NCBI GenBank assembly: GCA_021208685.1
Contig: JAJOJJ010000003.1
Span: 1-49,136 of the forward strand
Source of the DNA: Saccharospirillaceae bacterium
Lineage (GTDB): Bacteria; Pseudomonadota; Gammaproteobacteria; Pseudomonadales; Oceanobacteraceae
Direction of reading: 5' to 3'
DNA length: 49,136 nucleotides
Part shown: one piece after another, positions 1-8,932 of the stretch
Position numbering within the stretch: the stretch's first letter is position 1
How the letters are laid out: every line of letters starts with the position of its first letter
Notes under the pieces: model-generated
What the model saw: the letters and a program-made list of their open reading frames with translations, nothing else
Told to the model about the DNA's origin: nothing
Databases searched by the model: none
Position numbers and translations under genes: made by a program

Positions 1-182
1 GACTGGAGGAATATCCAATCTAAATCTTGCTCAAGAATAAAACTGTCTTTGCTTCATAAATGAATTTTCGACGAGTTCTTACTTGATAATGCTTTGTCTC
101 CAGAGCGTCTCAGTAAGCACCCACACGAATTACTTAATGCTTGAATTTTTAAAGAACGTCGCTTCGTTTCTCTCAAAGCGGG
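1..182 (-). other. rRNA operon 5' leader (16S gene just outside the window)
   Basis: Read on the minus strand, this segment follows four tandem strong promoters and a boxA-like element and runs off the left edge. It has the layout of the untranslated leader that precedes 16S rRNA. The start of 16S itself is not present. The gene order pssA-msrP-msrQ followed by 16S rRNA is one I recall from Pseudomonas aeruginosa, which supports the reading. The short open frames here are not credible genes. Confidence 0.75.
143..157 (-). promoter_or_regulatory. boxA-like antitermination element
   Basis: The minus strand reads GTTCTTTAAAAATTC, which closely resembles the rrn leader boxA (E. coli TGCTCTTTAACA). 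It lies about 30 bases downstream of the last of the four promoters. This is where NusB/NusE-dependent rRNA antitermination signals are found. Confidence 0.65.
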
Positions 183-188
183 CTGCGT

Positions 189-216
189 ATTCTATACAAG
201 CAGCTCTTGGTGTCAA
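189..216 (-). promoter_or_regulatory. rRNA promoter, proximal (fourth)
   Basis: The minus strand has a perfect -35 TTGACA (211-216), a 16-base spacer and -10 TAGAAT (189-194), followed by a short GC-rich stretch. The spacer length is shared with the three upstream copies. Confidence 0.75.
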
Positions 217-289
217 GCGTTTATTTCAATCTTTTCAACCGCTTAACCTTCTGAATCGTTCCGCTTTCGCTTCCCAACTCAGGCGGCGC

Positions 290-317
290 ATTTTACAGCA
301 CCTTTCGATCGTGTCAA
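290..317 (-). promoter_or_regulatory. rRNA promoter, third
   Basis: The minus strand has -35 TTGACA (312-317), a 16-base spacer and -10 TAAAAT (290-295). The discriminator that follows, GCGCCGCC, is GC-rich, as expected for stringently controlled rRNA promoters. Confidence 0.78.
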
Positions 318-403
318 GCGTTAATTTTCAAAATCTCTTTTAAAATCAACCACTTAACCAGCTTCAGCCAACTCTTTCGAGTCACTCTCAAAGCAGGTGG
401 CGC

Positions 404-431
404 ATTCTACGCTCTTACTGACCGAAATCAA
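404..431 (-). promoter_or_regulatory. rRNA promoter, second
   Basis: The minus strand has -35 TTGATT (426-431), a 16-base spacer and -10 TAGAAT (404-409), followed by the GC-rich discriminator GCGCCACC. Confidence 0.7.
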
Positions 432-543
432 TACCTTTTTTTGAGATTTTTCCAACAACCTGCGATGTTTAATTTTTCGTAAGTCATTGAAAAATAAAGC
501 TTTTTTAATCCACCCAACACACCGTAGCGGTCGAGAGGGGCGC

Positions 544-571
544 ATTATAGGGATATGAATTCCGGGGTCAA
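544..571 (-). promoter_or_regulatory. rRNA promoter, distal (first)
   Basis: The minus strand has -35 TTGACC (566-571), a 16-base spacer and a perfect -10 TATAAT (544-549), followed by GCGCCCCTC. It starts only 16 bases beyond the msrQ stop codon, so transcription from msrPQ may feed into the rRNA leader. Confidence 0.75.
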
Positions 572-587
572 CTGCTTTTTACATTAT

Positions 588-1202
588 TTAACTATTCTGT
601 GCGCTGGCAGGATTCGTGGCCGTGCTTTTTTGCAAGCGAAGTAGCAGCAGAAAGAGTACGAGTACGGCATACAACACAGGCTCGAACCAGGAGGAACGGA
701 TCTGCATCAGGTAATGAATGGCCGCCAGTACGGCTAACACATAAACCAGCTTGTGGAGATTTTTCCAGGTGTGTTTAAGCCGGCGTTGCCAGCGGCGGGT
801 TGAAGTGACCGCTAATGGCAGGAGTAGCAGCCATGCACTTAAGCCCAGCAGCAGGTAAGGACGCTTAACAACTTCAGCTCCCAGTTCGTTCAGTTGCCAT
901 TCGAGCAGGAAGGCAACATAGGCGAGCAGATGCAGCGATGCATAAAAGAAGGTAAACAGCCCAAGCATTCGGCGGTGCTGAATCAGCCAGGACTGTTTCG
1001 ACAGCCGGCGCAGTGGCGTTACCGCCAGCGTGAGCAGCAGAAAATTGAATGCCCAGATACCGGTATGCCAGACCACGGCCTTACCCGGCTCAGGTCCAAG
1101 GATTTCCCATTCGCCTGACTGCAGACGGATGATTGCCTGAGTTATGTAGATAAAGGGAGTCATTCCCAGCAAAAAGAGAGCAACCCGGCGCAGTCTAATC
1201 AT
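588..1202 (-). CDS. msrQ: MsrQ, heme-binding membrane subunit of periplasmic methionine sulfoxide reductase
   Basis: This is a 204-residue, mostly hydrophobic protein of the YedZ/MsrQ ferric-reductase-like family with about six membrane segments. MsrQ passes electrons from the quinone pool or a flavin reductase through heme to periplasmic MsrP, which repairs oxidised methionines in envelope proteins. Histidine-bearing segments such as LHLLAYVAF and NLHKLVYVLAVLAAIHYL fit heme ligation. The start is ATG with AGAGG upstream. The gene begins 15 bases after msrP, so the two form an operon in the usual order. Just beyond its stop lies the rRNA promoter array. Length is normal for the family. Confidence 0.9.
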   Translation of the reverse strand: MIRLRRVALFLLGMTPFIYITQAIIRLQSGEWEILGPEPGKAVVWHTGIWAFNFLLLTLAVTPLRRLSKQSWLIQHRRMLGLFTFFYASLHLLAYVAFLLEWQLNELGAEVVKRPYLLLGLSAWLLLLPLAVTSTRRWQRRLKHTWKNLHKLVYVLAVLAAIHYLMQIRSSWFEPVLYAVLVLFLLLLRLQKSTATNPASAQNS

Positions 1203-1217
1203 GCCAACGACCTCTGA

Positions 1218-2213
1218 TCAGTAGTATTTGTTCAGATCCATGCCGCTATAAAGAGAGGCTACCTCGTCGTAACCATTGAACAGGCGCGTGGCAATCCGGT
1301 TTGGCTTAAACAATCCGGACGGCAGGCGACGCTCACTGGCCTGACTCCAGCGAGGGTGGTCAACTTGTGGGTTTACATTGGCATAGAAGCCATATTCATT
1401 GGGCGCGATATCATTCCAGGTGGTGCGTGGCATGGTTTCGCGGAAACGGATGGCCACAATGGATTTGATGCTTTTAAAGCCGTACTTCCACGGCACGACC
1501 AATCGCAATGGTGCTCCGTTCTGATTCGGCAGAACTTCACCGTACAGGCCAACCGCCATAATCGTCAGCGGGTGCATGGCTTCGTCCATGCGCAGACCTT
1601 CCCTGTACGGCCAATCGATGGTTGAGAACGCCGAGCGCTGACCCGGCATCTGTTGCTTGTCTTCCAGCGTAACAAATTCAATGTATTTAGCGCTGGCGAG
1701 TGGCTTAAAGCGTTTAATCAGATCCGCCAATGAAAATCCGATCCACGGAATCACCATCGACCAGGCCTCGACACAGCGCAGACGATAGATACGCTCTTCC
1801 AGCGGCTGACCTTTAAGCAAATCTTCCAGAGGGAATGTGCCCTTGACTTCACATTCGCCATCAACCGTAACCGACCATGGATCGGTCTTCAGCTTAGCGG
1901 CATAACGGTATGGATCATCTTTACCGGTGCCGAATTCATAGAAATTATTGTACTGGGTGACACTGTTGTAAGGTGCCGGCACGTCATCTTCACCGAATGC
2001 TGTTTCACGGGCGGAGCCAATCTGCTCACGCAACCAGGGGGCGCCACTGCTGCCCGGCTGTTCACGGCGCTGTAATGCCTGAACCGGCATTGTGCTGGCG
2101 GCCAGTGCAAATGCTGCACCCTGCCCAATAAAATCGCGACGCTTCAGATAGAGGGATTGAGGAGTGATTTCTGACGCGGAAGGGTCGGAAGGATTGTGTG
2201 GCTTGATAATCAT
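1218..2213 (-). CDS. msrP: MsrP, periplasmic molybdopterin methionine sulfoxide reductase
   Basis: This is a 331-residue member of the sulfite-oxidase-fold molybdoenzymes (MsrP/YedY). MsrP reduces methionine sulfoxide in periplasmic proteins with electrons from MsrQ. The N-terminus holds a twin-arginine export signal (KRRDFIG at about residues 24-30, then a hydrophobic AAFALAAS stretch), which fits export of a folded cofactor-containing enzyme. The cysteine in [11 protein letters not shown] is the expected molybdenum ligand. The C-terminal part ([15 protein letters not shown]) is typical of the family. The start ATG has GGGGAG five bases upstream. It lies between pssA and msrQ on the same strand. 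Confidence 0.93.
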   Translation of the reverse strand: MIIKPHNPSDPSASEITPQSLYLKRRDFIGQGAAFALAASTMPVQALQRREQPGSSGAPWLREQIGSARETAFGEDDVPAPYNSVTQYNNFYEFGTGKDDPYRYAAKLKTDPWSVTVDGECEVKGTFPLEDLLKGQPLEERIYRLRCVEAWSMVIPWIGFSLADLIKRFKPLASAKYIEFVTLEDKQQMPGQRSAFSTIDWPYREGLRMDEAMHPLTIMAVGLYGEVLPNQNGAPLRLVVPWKYGFKSIKSIVAIRFRETMPRTTWNDIAPNEYGFYANVNPQVDHPRWSQASERRLPSGLFKPNRIATRLFNGYDEVASLYSGMDLNKYY

Positions 2214-2322
2214 GGGCGCTCCCCGGCAGGCGGTTTAACCGCCTTTCCGTTGCAGCAGTCAGAACAGCAAGCAACAACGGAAAGACTTAAGAGCAAGGTT
2301 AGACTCAGATCAGGCTAATAAT

Positions 2323-3126
2323 TCAACCCTTGGCTTTTTTTTCACGCAGACGCAGCCAGACTTCATAAACCGGGCCGGATAGTGCATAGGTCATGAAGAC
2401 CCCCAGCAGAACCTTTGCCGGGTCAATGGAAACCACCACAAAAACGAATACCACGGCCAGCATGGCGACAAACGGAACTTTGCCACGCAGATCCAGGCCT
2501 TTAAAGCTGTGATAGCGGAAGTTACTGACCATCAGCAGACCCGCTGCCGGTACGACAACGGCCATCAGCCATGCAATATCAGCACCTGCGGTACCGGTTT
2601 CACTGAATACCCATACGGTTCCGGCAACAATAGCCGCCGCCGCAGGACTGGCCAGACCAGTAAAGAAGTTTTTATCCGCAACGGCGAGCTGCGTGTTGAA
2701 GCGTGCCAGACGAAGCGCGGCACCGGCGACATAAATAAAGGCGGCAACCCAACCGATTTTACCCAAATCCTGCAACGCCCAACTGAAGGCAACCAGCGCC
2801 GGAGCAACACCAAAAGACACCATATCCGCCAGACTGTCGTACTCGGCACCGAAGTCACTCTGGGTATTGGTCAGGCGGGCGACACGTCCATCCAGACCAT
2901 CGAGGATCATCGCAATAAAGATGGCGATTGCTGCATTTTCAAAATGGCCATTCATGCTGGCTACGACCGCATAAAAGCCGGAGAACAACGCGCCGGTTGT
3001 GAACAGGTTTGGCAGCAGGTAAATGCCTTTGCGTCCCGGCCACTTGGCAGAATTACGTCCGTTCTCGTCGTCGTTATCCATCAGGGGTACAACCTTGTTG
3101 TCATCATTCATTTGTTGCAGGCTCAT
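2323..3126 (-). CDS. pssA: CDP-diacylglycerol-serine O-phosphatidyltransferase
   Basis: PssA makes phosphatidylserine, the precursor of phosphatidylethanolamine, from CDP-diacylglycerol and serine in the inner membrane. The CDP-alcohol phosphatidyltransferase motif DGx2ARx8Gx3Dx3D is complete at about residues 79-101 (D79, G80, A83, R84, G93, D97, D101), and several membrane segments follow. I chose the ATG at 3126 because GAGG lies seven bases upstream; the open frame extends to a GTG at 3132 that overlaps this ribosome binding site. The protein is 267 residues, usual for the PssA type II group. It lies upstream of msrP on the same strand. Confidence 0.93.
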   Translation of the reverse strand: MSLQQMNDDNKVVPLMDNDDENGRNSAKWPGRKGIYLLPNLFTTGALFSGFYAVVASMNGHFENAAIAIFIAMILDGLDGRVARLTNTQSDFGAEYDSLADMVSFGVAPALVAFSWALQDLGKIGWVAAFIYVAGAALRLARFNTQLAVADKNFFTGLASPAAAAIVAGTVWVFSETGTAGADIAWLMAVVVPAAGLLMVSNFRYHSFKGLDLRGKVPFVAMLAVVFVFVVVSIDPAKVLLGVFMTYALSGPVYEVWLRLREKKAKG

Positions 3127-3161
3127 AAACACACCTCAGTAGAGCCGCTTATTATGAGGTA

Positions 3162-4037
3162 TTAAATCGCGGCTGTCTTCCATAACGCCTGTAACAAAGG
3201 TTCCTGCAGACGCTGGCTCTGGGCACACAGACCAATGGCAAAGGGCTCAAGTTCCGGCTGTACATTTAAAACCCGTACCCTGCCGGCCATCGGGCTGTTG
3301 CGCAGTACCAGCTCCGGCACCACACCCACGCCAACGCCCAGCGCCACCATGCTGACGATGGCTTCGTTGCCCGTTACCTGAGCATAAATATGCGGAGGTA
3401 TATTACGCGCGGCAAACCAGCGGTTAACGCGGGTCCGCGCCAGACCGGATTCCGATAACACCATCGGCACCTGCGCCCAATCAATTTCCGTCTGATTCAG
3501 CGGCAGCACCGCTCCCGGTGCTCGCGGTGCTATAAAAAGAAGCGGCGATGCCGCCATGGCTTTAAAGGTAAGCCCGGCAGCCAGCTGCTCCGGGCGTGCG
3601 GCAATCACCACATCGGCCTCACCCGATTCCACCCGCGGAATGGATTCCGCCGCATCGCCAGTATGAATGCGCAAATCCACCTGCGGATATTTTTCACGGA
3701 AGCGCGACAACAAGTCCGCCAGAAAACTGTAGCTGGCGGTCACGGAGCAATACAATGTCAGCCGGCCGCTCAGGTTGCTGACCTGTGTTCCCACAGCACT
3801 GCGCAGCTGCTCCCAGCTGAGCAGGGTCTGCTCGGCATGCTGGCGGAACAATTCACCCGCCGGCGTCAGTTGCAATGGCGAGCTGTCACGATTGAATAAT
3901 TGCGCACCGGCTTCTTCCTCCATCCTCGCCAGACGACGACTGAGGGTCGAAGCGCTCATATGCAATTGCTGACTGGCTTTGCCCAGATGCAGCAATGAGC
4001 TGAGGCTGAGAAATACCTGCAAGTCTTTGTAATCCAT
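3162..4037 (-). CDS. ilvY: IlvY, LysR-type activator of ilvC
   Basis: This 291-residue LysR-family protein has an N-terminal winged helix-turn-helix (HLGKASQQLHMSASTLSRRLARMEE at about residues 17-41, quoted only for position) and a C-terminal effector-binding domain. The start MDYKDLQVFL closely resembles E. coli IlvY. IlvY senses acetolactate or acetohydroxybutyrate and activates ilvC. The call rests on divergent placement against ilvC and a TTGCAA-type palindrome between the two genes, the arrangement known in enterobacteria. The start has AAGGA six bases upstream. Its 3' end is 35 bases from the pssA start codon, so readthrough into pssA is possible. Confidence 0.9.
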   Translation of the reverse strand: MDYKDLQVFLSLSSLLHLGKASQQLHMSASTLSRRLARMEEEAGAQLFNRDSSPLQLTPAGELFRQHAEQTLLSWEQLRSAVGTQVSNLSGRLTLYCSVTASYSFLADLLSRFREKYPQVDLRIHTGDAAESIPRVESGEADVVIAARPEQLAAGLTFKAMAASPLLFIAPRAPGAVLPLNQTEIDWAQVPMVLSESGLARTRVNRWFAARNIPPHIYAQVTGNEAIVSMVALGVGVGVVPELVLRNSPMAGRVRVLNVQPELEPFAIGLCAQSQRLQEPLLQALWKTAAI

Positions 4038-4062
4038 CGGATTTCCTTAAAGGAATAAAGAT

Positions 4063-4079
4063 GTTGCAAAAATTGCAAC
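4063..4079. promoter_or_regulatory. IlvY operator (perfect palindrome)
   Basis: GTTGCAA-AAA-TTGCAAC is a perfect inverted repeat with 7-base arms in the ilvY/ilvC intergenic region. It contains the TTGCAA arms I associate with IlvY operators in E. coli. It lies just upstream of the ilvC promoter. A weaker related segment (GGCGCAAATATAGC, about 4084-4097) could be the second tandem operator next to the -35 box. Confidence 0.7.
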
Positions 4080-4100
4080 GAGATGGCGCAAATATAGCAT

Positions 4101-4129
4101 TTTACGCAACAGCCATCTTCCCCTACTAT
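4101..4129 (+). promoter_or_regulatory. ilvC promoter
   Basis: The -35 is TTTACG (4101-4106), the spacer is 17 bases and the -10 is TACTAT (4124-4129). The weak -35 fits an activator-dependent promoter, and the operator palindrome ends 21 bases upstream. Confidence 0.6.
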
Positions 4130-4179
4130 TCGCCGCAACGTTTTTTAATCCACGATAACCTCAATTTAAGGAGCCGGAG

Positions 4180-5667
4180 ATGGGTGCTAACTACTTCAAT
4201 ACTCTGAATCTGCGTCAACAGCTGGATCAGCTGGGTCGCTGCCGTTTTATGGACCGTTCTGAATTCGCTTCCGAAGCTGAATTCCTGAAAGGTAAGAAAG
4301 TTGTCATCATTGGTTGTGGTGCTCAGGGCCTGAACCAGGGTCTGAACATGCGCGATTCCGGTCTGGACGTGTCTTACACCCTGCGCGCTGAAGCCATCGC
4401 TGAGAAGCGTCAGTCCTGGAAAAACGCGACTGACAACGGTTTCGTGGTTGGTACTTACGAAGAACTGGTGCCGCAGGCGGATCTGCTGATCAACCTGACT
4501 CCGGACAAGCAGCACACGTCCGTAGTAAACGCCGTTATGCCACTGATGAAAGAAGGCGCCTGTCTGGGTTACTCCCACGGTTTCAACATCGTTGAAGAAG
4601 GCATGCAGATCCGTCCTGATCTGACCGTTGTGATGGTTGCGCCTAAGTGCCCGGGTTCTGAAGTGCGTGAAGAGTACAAGCGTGGCTTCGGTGTTCCGAC
4701 CCTGATTGCTGTTCACCCTGAAAACGATCCTAAAGGCGAAGGCTGGGACATCGCTAAAGCATGGGCGGCCGGTACTGGCGGTCACCGCGCAGGTTGTCTG
4801 GAATCTTCTTTCGTTGCGGAAGTGAAGTCTGACCTGATGGGCGAGCAGACCATTCTGTGCGGCATGCTGCAGACCGGTGCGATTCTGGGCTTCGAGAAAA
4901 TGGTTGAAGACGGTATCGACGAAGGCTACGCCGCCAAACTGATTCAGTATGGTTGGGAAACGGTGACTGAAGCCCTAAAGTACGGTGGCATCACCAACAT
5001 GATGGACCGTCTGTCTAACCCAGCGAAAATCGTTGCGTTCGATATGGCTGAAGAGCTGAAAGAACTGATGCGCCCTCTGTTCCGTAAGCATCAGGACGAC
5101 ATCATGACCGGCGAATTCTCCCGCACCATGATGGCTGACTGGGCCAACAACGATAAAAACCTGCTGACCTGGCGTGAAGAAACGGCAGAAACCGGCTTCG
5201 AAAAAGCCCCGGCGTCTGACGTTGAAATCAACGAACAGGAATACTTTGACCACGGCATCCTGCTGGTTGCCATGATCAAAGCCGGCGTTGAACTGGCGTT
5301 CGAAACCATGGTTGAGAGCGGCATCGTTGAAGAATCTGCGTACTACGAGTCTCTGCACGAAACTCCGCTGATCGCCAACACCATCGCCCGCCGTAAGCTG
5401 TACGAAATGAACGTGGTGATTTCTGATACTGCTGAGTACGGTAACTACCTGTTCTCTCACGCTGCTGTTCCTCTGCTGCGCGAGAAGTTCATGCCACACA
5501 TCAGCACCGACGTTATCGGTAAAGGTCTGAAGCTGAAGTCTAACTCTGTCGACAATAAGCGTCTGATCGAAGTGAACGAAAACATCCGCAACCACCCGGT
5601 TGAGTGGATTGGTCAGGAACTGCGTGGCTACATGACTGACATGAAGCGCATCGTTGAAGCCAACTGA
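4180..5667 (+). CDS. ilvC: Ketol-acid reductoisomerase, class II (long form)
   Basis: IlvC converts acetolactate or acetohydroxybutyrate to the dihydroxy acids of valine, leucine and isoleucine synthesis, using NADPH and magnesium. At 495 residues this is the long class II form with a duplicated C-terminal domain, like the 491-residue E. coli enzyme and unlike the roughly 338-residue class I enzyme of Pseudomonas. The NADPH-binding segment [20 protein letters not shown] lies at about residues 41-60, and [20 protein letters not shown] is typical of IlvC. AAGGAG precedes the ATG. The 3' end is marked by a strong terminator. Codon use is highly biased, as expected for an abundant enzyme. Confidence 0.96.
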   Translation: MGANYFNTLNLRQQLDQLGRCRFMDRSEFASEAEFLKGKKVVIIGCGAQGLNQGLNMRDSGLDVSYTLRAEAIAEKRQSWKNATDNGFVVGTYEELVPQADLLINLTPDKQHTSVVNAVMPLMKEGACLGYSHGFNIVEEGMQIRPDLTVVMVAPKCPGSEVREEYKRGFGVPTLIAVHPENDPKGEGWDIAKAWAAGTGGHRAGCLESSFVAEVKSDLMGEQTILCGMLQTGAILGFEKMVEDGIDEGYAAKLIQYGWETVTEALKYGGITNMMDRLSNPAKIVAFDMAEELKELMRPLFRKHQDDIMTGEFSRTMMADWANNDKNLLTWREETAETGFEKAPASDVEINEQEYFDHGILLVAMIKAGVELAFETMVESGIVEESAYYESLHETPLIANTIARRKLYEMNVVISDTAEYGNYLFSHAAVPLLREKFMPHISTDVIGKGLKLKSNSVDNKRLIEVNENIRNHPVEWIGQELRGYMTDMKRIVEAN

Positions 5668-5690
5668 TTCAGGCTTTAACCCGCAGACAT

Positions 5691-5720
5691 AAAAAAACCC
5701 GGCGATTGCCGGGTTTTTTT
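5691..5720. terminator. Bidirectional intrinsic terminator after ilvC
   Basis: A perfect 6-base stem CCCGGC/GCCGGG with a GATT loop is flanked by seven A on the left and seven T on the right. It can therefore stop transcription from ilvC and from the opposite strand. Confidence 0.9.
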
Positions 5721-5781
5721 ATGCTCCGTCACCAGACAGGGTTCTGTTTACAGGCACTGAAGTTCTGACATGAACGGATGC

Positions 5782-6333
5782 TTACGATAACGCCAGCAAT
5801 AAAAATACCACCAGACCCGCACCACTTAATGCGAGCGTTTTGTTTTTCAGCATCGGAGATTGCAGGCCCAGATACAGGCCACTGGCCATAATCAGAACCA
5901 GCCCAAGGGCGAATATTTTTTCCAGCCATTTAAACAGTGAAGGACCATGGCCTTTGTGCAACTCCATCAGGGTTGCCTGCAGATCCGGCTCTCCGCGTTT
6001 AATCACAACAGTATCGCCCTGCTGTTGCAGCAGATAATGTTCGCGGCTGGTCGGGCGGGTATAAAAGCTGTTGCCCTTGTCTTTTACGTATTCAAAACCC
6101 GTGTCAATGCCTGCGCGTTTTAACAGCGCCTGAACATCGTCATTCAGGGTCGGGCTTTTCGCGTTCAGTGTTGCCCCATCGACCTGACCGATGTCGGTAT
6201 AGAGGGTGGTGCCTTTTATTCCGAACAGATACAGGCCACCGGAAACGGCCATAATGATAATCATGGGAGCAAAGAAAGATGCCAGGTACAAATGCACCGA
6301 CACCAGAGTTTTACGCGCGATCATAGCCGCCAT
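5782..6333 (-). CDS. PepSY-type small membrane protein
   Basis: This 183-residue protein has one N-terminal membrane segment (HLYLASFFAPMIIIMAVSG, about residues 14-32), a periplasmic middle of about 90 residues and two C-terminal membrane segments. The N-terminal signature resembles PepSY-associated transmembrane proteins, some of which are tied to iron or siderophore reduction. The exact role is unknown. The start ATG has AGGAG seven bases upstream. It is isolated between the ilvC terminator and the hydroxylase operon terminator, so it is probably transcribed alone. Confidence 0.6.
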   Translation of the reverse strand: MAAMIARKTLVSVHLYLASFFAPMIIIMAVSGGLYLFGIKGTTLYTDIGQVDGATLNAKSPTLNDDVQALLKRAGIDTGFEYVKDKGNSFYTRPTSREHYLLQQQGDTVVIKRGEPDLQATLMELHKGHGPSLFKWLEKIFALGLVLIMASGLYLGLQSPMLKNKTLALSGAGLVVFLLLALS

Positions 6334-6508
6334 CAGATATCTCCTGAGCGTTGAGTGAATAAGCCCGTCAACACGGATGAACAGGCTCTGAGAATTATCC
6401 TACCCATGCCGGTGCTTTGCATGTAAAGAATCGTCCTTCCGTTAAAAATTAAGACTCTGATCGGGTATAGATTGATCTGCAACAAGCAGATTGACGGCAG
6501 AGCGTCAT

Positions 6509-6541
6509 AAAAAAGCCGGAATTTCCATGGAAAATTCCGGC
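6509..6541 (-). terminator. Intrinsic terminator of the hydroxylase operon
   Basis: On the minus strand a perfect 10-base stem GCCGGAATTT/AAATTCCGGC with a 7-base loop is followed directly by a run of six T. It lies about 70 bases beyond the hydroxylase stop codon. Confidence 0.88.
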
Positions 6542-6611
6542 AAAGGTCACACCCTCGTGGGCTGAAATAAGAGCCCCCCCGAATCCTTCAGAGGTGCTCA
6601 GGCGTTTTATA

Positions 6612-7826
6612 TCAGGCCGCTTTCGCGGTTTTCTCAAACCCGGATTTTTTCGCAGCAATCAGATCACGGTAATCCTGTTGCATAAATTCTTTAATACCGC
6701 TGCGTTTATTGGCTTCCATTGCCAGCTCTAATTCCTCGGCAGTGGCATAACGGCGATCCCAGTCCAGCACTTTCGGCACCATAATGCGGTTCCACAGTGG
6801 CGGAATCAGCGTCAGGAAAATGGTGGTCAGATAACCATTCACCATCATCGGCGCATCCTGATAGGAGCGCAGTTTGTGGAAAGGTACATCACCTTCAGCA
6901 TGGTGGTGGGAATGACGGGTCAGGTTAAAGGTCGCCCAGGAACTGACGCGCTTATTGGTATTCCAGCTGTGGTATGGCTGCACCGGTGTTTTCGGATTAC
7001 GCACCATGCCGTAATGTTCCATGAAGTTAACGATTTCCAGAAAGGCTTTGGCGATCAGCGCTGAAGCGGTAAAGACCAGCACACCAATCCAGCCCGCCAT
7101 GGCAAAGGCAGCGATTTCCAGCAGCAGCGACATCAGCAACCCCCGGATATACAGATTGTGGTGGCTGAATACCGGCAGACGCTTTTTCTGCAGACGCTGT
7201 TTTTCCAGTTTCCAGGCGCTGATATTGCCTTTCCAGGTGGAGGCCAGAATGTGGTAGTACACATTGCGGCCACGCGGTGCGGTTGCCGGATCACCGACGG
7301 TGCTGACATAAATATGGTGGCCGTACACATGCTCAATCGAGAAACCGGTATCCCAGCTGAAGGCCAGCAACCAGCGACCGATAAACATCGCCACCGGGTC
7401 CCAGGTGCGATGGGTGAGTTCGTGGCCAACGATGGTGCCCACCACCGATGACAGCAGGCCGCAGCTGAAAATCGCCACCACATATTGGAGCACGGTATTG
7501 TCGGCACGGGCCGCGGCGGCATCATAGCCGGTCAATTGCTGTATCAGTGCGCCGTACCCCAGCACATCGGAATCGGCGACCGTCCACACCATTAAAAAAT
7601 TCATCGCAAAAATCAGTACCAGCGATGAGTACAGCTGCAGATTAAGAATCCACTCATGGCCGTATACCGGCTCGACGGTATCGTCGCCGAACAGCAGATC
7701 CCCAAGAATGACGAAACCAGCCGCCGCCGCCAGGCCCAGATACATCCAATCGCCCCCCAGGGTCAGACCGATGGCAAAGGGGATGGTTAACAGATGAAAC
7801 AAGGTATATTTCGCGTACTTAAACAT
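6612..7826 (-). CDS. AlkB/XylM-family membrane di-iron hydroxylase
   Basis: This 404-residue integral membrane monooxygenase should oxidise a terminal methyl group (n-alkane, or an alkylbenzene side chain) using O2 and electrons from the reductase encoded just upstream. Family histidine boxes are visible: HELTH (135-139), EHVYGHH (165-171), NFMEHYG (267-273) and RHSHHHA (304-310). The last box reads HSHHH where classical AlkB has HSDHH. The tail (LIPPLWNRIMVPKVLDW, RRYAT, ELAMEANKRSG) resembles XylM of the TOL plasmid more than AlkB. I therefore do not assign alkB or xylM. AGGAG precedes the ATG, and a 26-base gap separates it from the reductase gene, so the two are co-transcribed. Confidence 0.82.
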   Translation of the reverse strand: MFKYAKYTLFHLLTIPFAIGLTLGGDWMYLGLAAAAGFVILGDLLFGDDTVEPVYGHEWILNLQLYSSLVLIFAMNFLMVWTVADSDVLGYGALIQQLTGYDAAAARADNTVLQYVVAIFSCGLLSSVVGTIVGHELTHRTWDPVAMFIGRWLLAFSWDTGFSIEHVYGHHIYVSTVGDPATAPRGRNVYYHILASTWKGNISAWKLEKQRLQKKRLPVFSHHNLYIRGLLMSLLLEIAAFAMAGWIGVLVFTASALIAKAFLEIVNFMEHYGMVRNPKTPVQPYHSWNTNKRVSSWATFNLTRHSHHHAEGDVPFHKLRSYQDAPMMVNGYLTTIFLTLIPPLWNRIMVPKVLDWDRRYATAEELELAMEANKRSGIKEFMQQDYRDLIAAKKSGFEKTAKAA

Positions 7827-7852
7827 AGGAGTGCTCCTTTTTTTATAATAAG

Positions 7853-8932
7853 TCAGGCGTTGGCTGCATCTGGCAATGCCGCAGCGGCACCAGACAAGTC
7901 ACGACTGTCGAGGAATTTATCGAAGAACATGCGGTTAGGGCGGACACCGAATTTCTGGCATTCACTCATGGCGGCATCAATCATCGGTGCCGGGCCGCAC
8001 AGGTAAACCTGGCTGTCTGCCGCAATGCGCCCTTCGATGGCCTGAGTTACCCAGCCACGCAGCCCATTCCAGTCAGAATCGTCAGGCTCACTGGATAAAA
8101 CCGGCACAAATTCGAACGGCCCGGCCCAGCGATCCGCCAGCTGCTGAATGTCTTCCAGACAATACAAATCCTGCTGCGTACGGGCGCCAAACAGCAGCGT
8201 CACCGGGCGGCGTGATTGCTCGGCCACGCCCTGCCGCAAAATGCTCAGCAGTGGTGCCAGACCGCTGCCACCGGCAATGGCAAAGATCGGCGTGTCATCC
8301 GGGCGCAGCCAGAAATCGCCCAGCGGCCCTTCCACCTGTACCGCACTGCCAATGCGCGCAGGGTCCTGCAGCAAGGGGGATAACGCACCGCCGGGAACAT
8401 GGCGGATAAAAAATTCCAGCTCTTGACTGCCCCCCTCGGCACAGACGCCGGCAAAGGAATACGAACGCGCAGGGGCATTCATGCCGGTCAGGCTCAACTG
8501 TGCGTACTGTCCGGGTGTGAATGTCAGCGCATCATCCAGCGTTATGGTCAGGGCACTGATATCGTGGGTGAGTGCGCGCACCGCACTGATCACTCCGGAT
8601 ATTGTCTGTAACGGATGATCCGGACTGCGGTCATCCCAATCGGGAATATTCAGCAACAGATCCGTTTTCGGCACACTCTGGCAGGCGAGAATGTAGTTAT
8701 TATCAAGATCGTCAGCGCTCAGCACATAAGCGCTTTCGGTTAATTCTTTTACCTTGCCCTGCTGCAGCTGACACTTACAGGCAGCACAGCCGCCCACGCG
8801 GCAACTGTGAGGAAAACGGATACCTTCACGCAGAGCTGCCTGCAAAATGGTTTCACCCGGTGCCGCAGTAAAGCGCTGATGGGTACTGGCAAGGGTGACT
8901 TGTCTGGCTTTTTTGCTAAAAAATGACAGCAT
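7853..8932 (-). CDS. XylA-like 2Fe-2S ferredoxin/FAD/NAD(P)H reductase for the hydroxylase
   Basis: This 359-residue fusion has an N-terminal plant-type ferredoxin (C44-x4-C49-x2-C52 and C84), an FAD-binding domain (RSYSFAG at about 156-162) and an NAD(P)H domain (GGSGLAP at about 221-227, CGPAPM at about 312-317). It moves electrons from NAD(P)H via FAD and the iron-sulfur cluster to the membrane hydroxylase, replacing a separate rubredoxin or ferredoxin. The layout is that of XylA-type electron-transfer components. The frame opens at a TTG (8938), but I prefer the ATG at 8932 because AAAGGT sits nine bases upstream of it. It is the first gene of the operon and is divergent from an AraC-type regulator. 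Confidence 0.88.
   Translation of the reverse strand: MLSFFSKKARQVTLASTHQRFTAAPGETILQAALREGIRFPHSCRVGGCAACKCQLQQGKVKELTESAYVLSADDLDNNYILACQSVPKTDLLLNIPDWDDRSPDHPLQTISGVISAVRALTHDISALTITLDDALTFTPGQYAQLSLTGMNAPARSYSFAGVCAEGGSQELEFFIRHVPGGALSPLLQDPARIGSAVQVEGPLGDFWLRPDDTPIFAIAGGSGLAPLLSILRQGVAEQSRRPVTLLFGARTQQDLYCLEDIQQLADRWAGPFEFVPVLSSEPDDSDWNGLRGWVTQAIEGRIAADSQVYLCGPAPMIDAAMSECQKFGVRPNRMFFDKFLDSRDLSGAAAALPDAANA

Noticed and set aside
83-545. Two short open frames in the left end (83-343 plus, 354-545 minus).
   Set aside because: They lie inside the rRNA leader and promoter array, have no ribosome binding site and resemble no family.
4126-4785. 219-codon open frame on the minus strand inside ilvC.
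   Set aside because: Opposite-strand shadow of a highly codon-biased gene.
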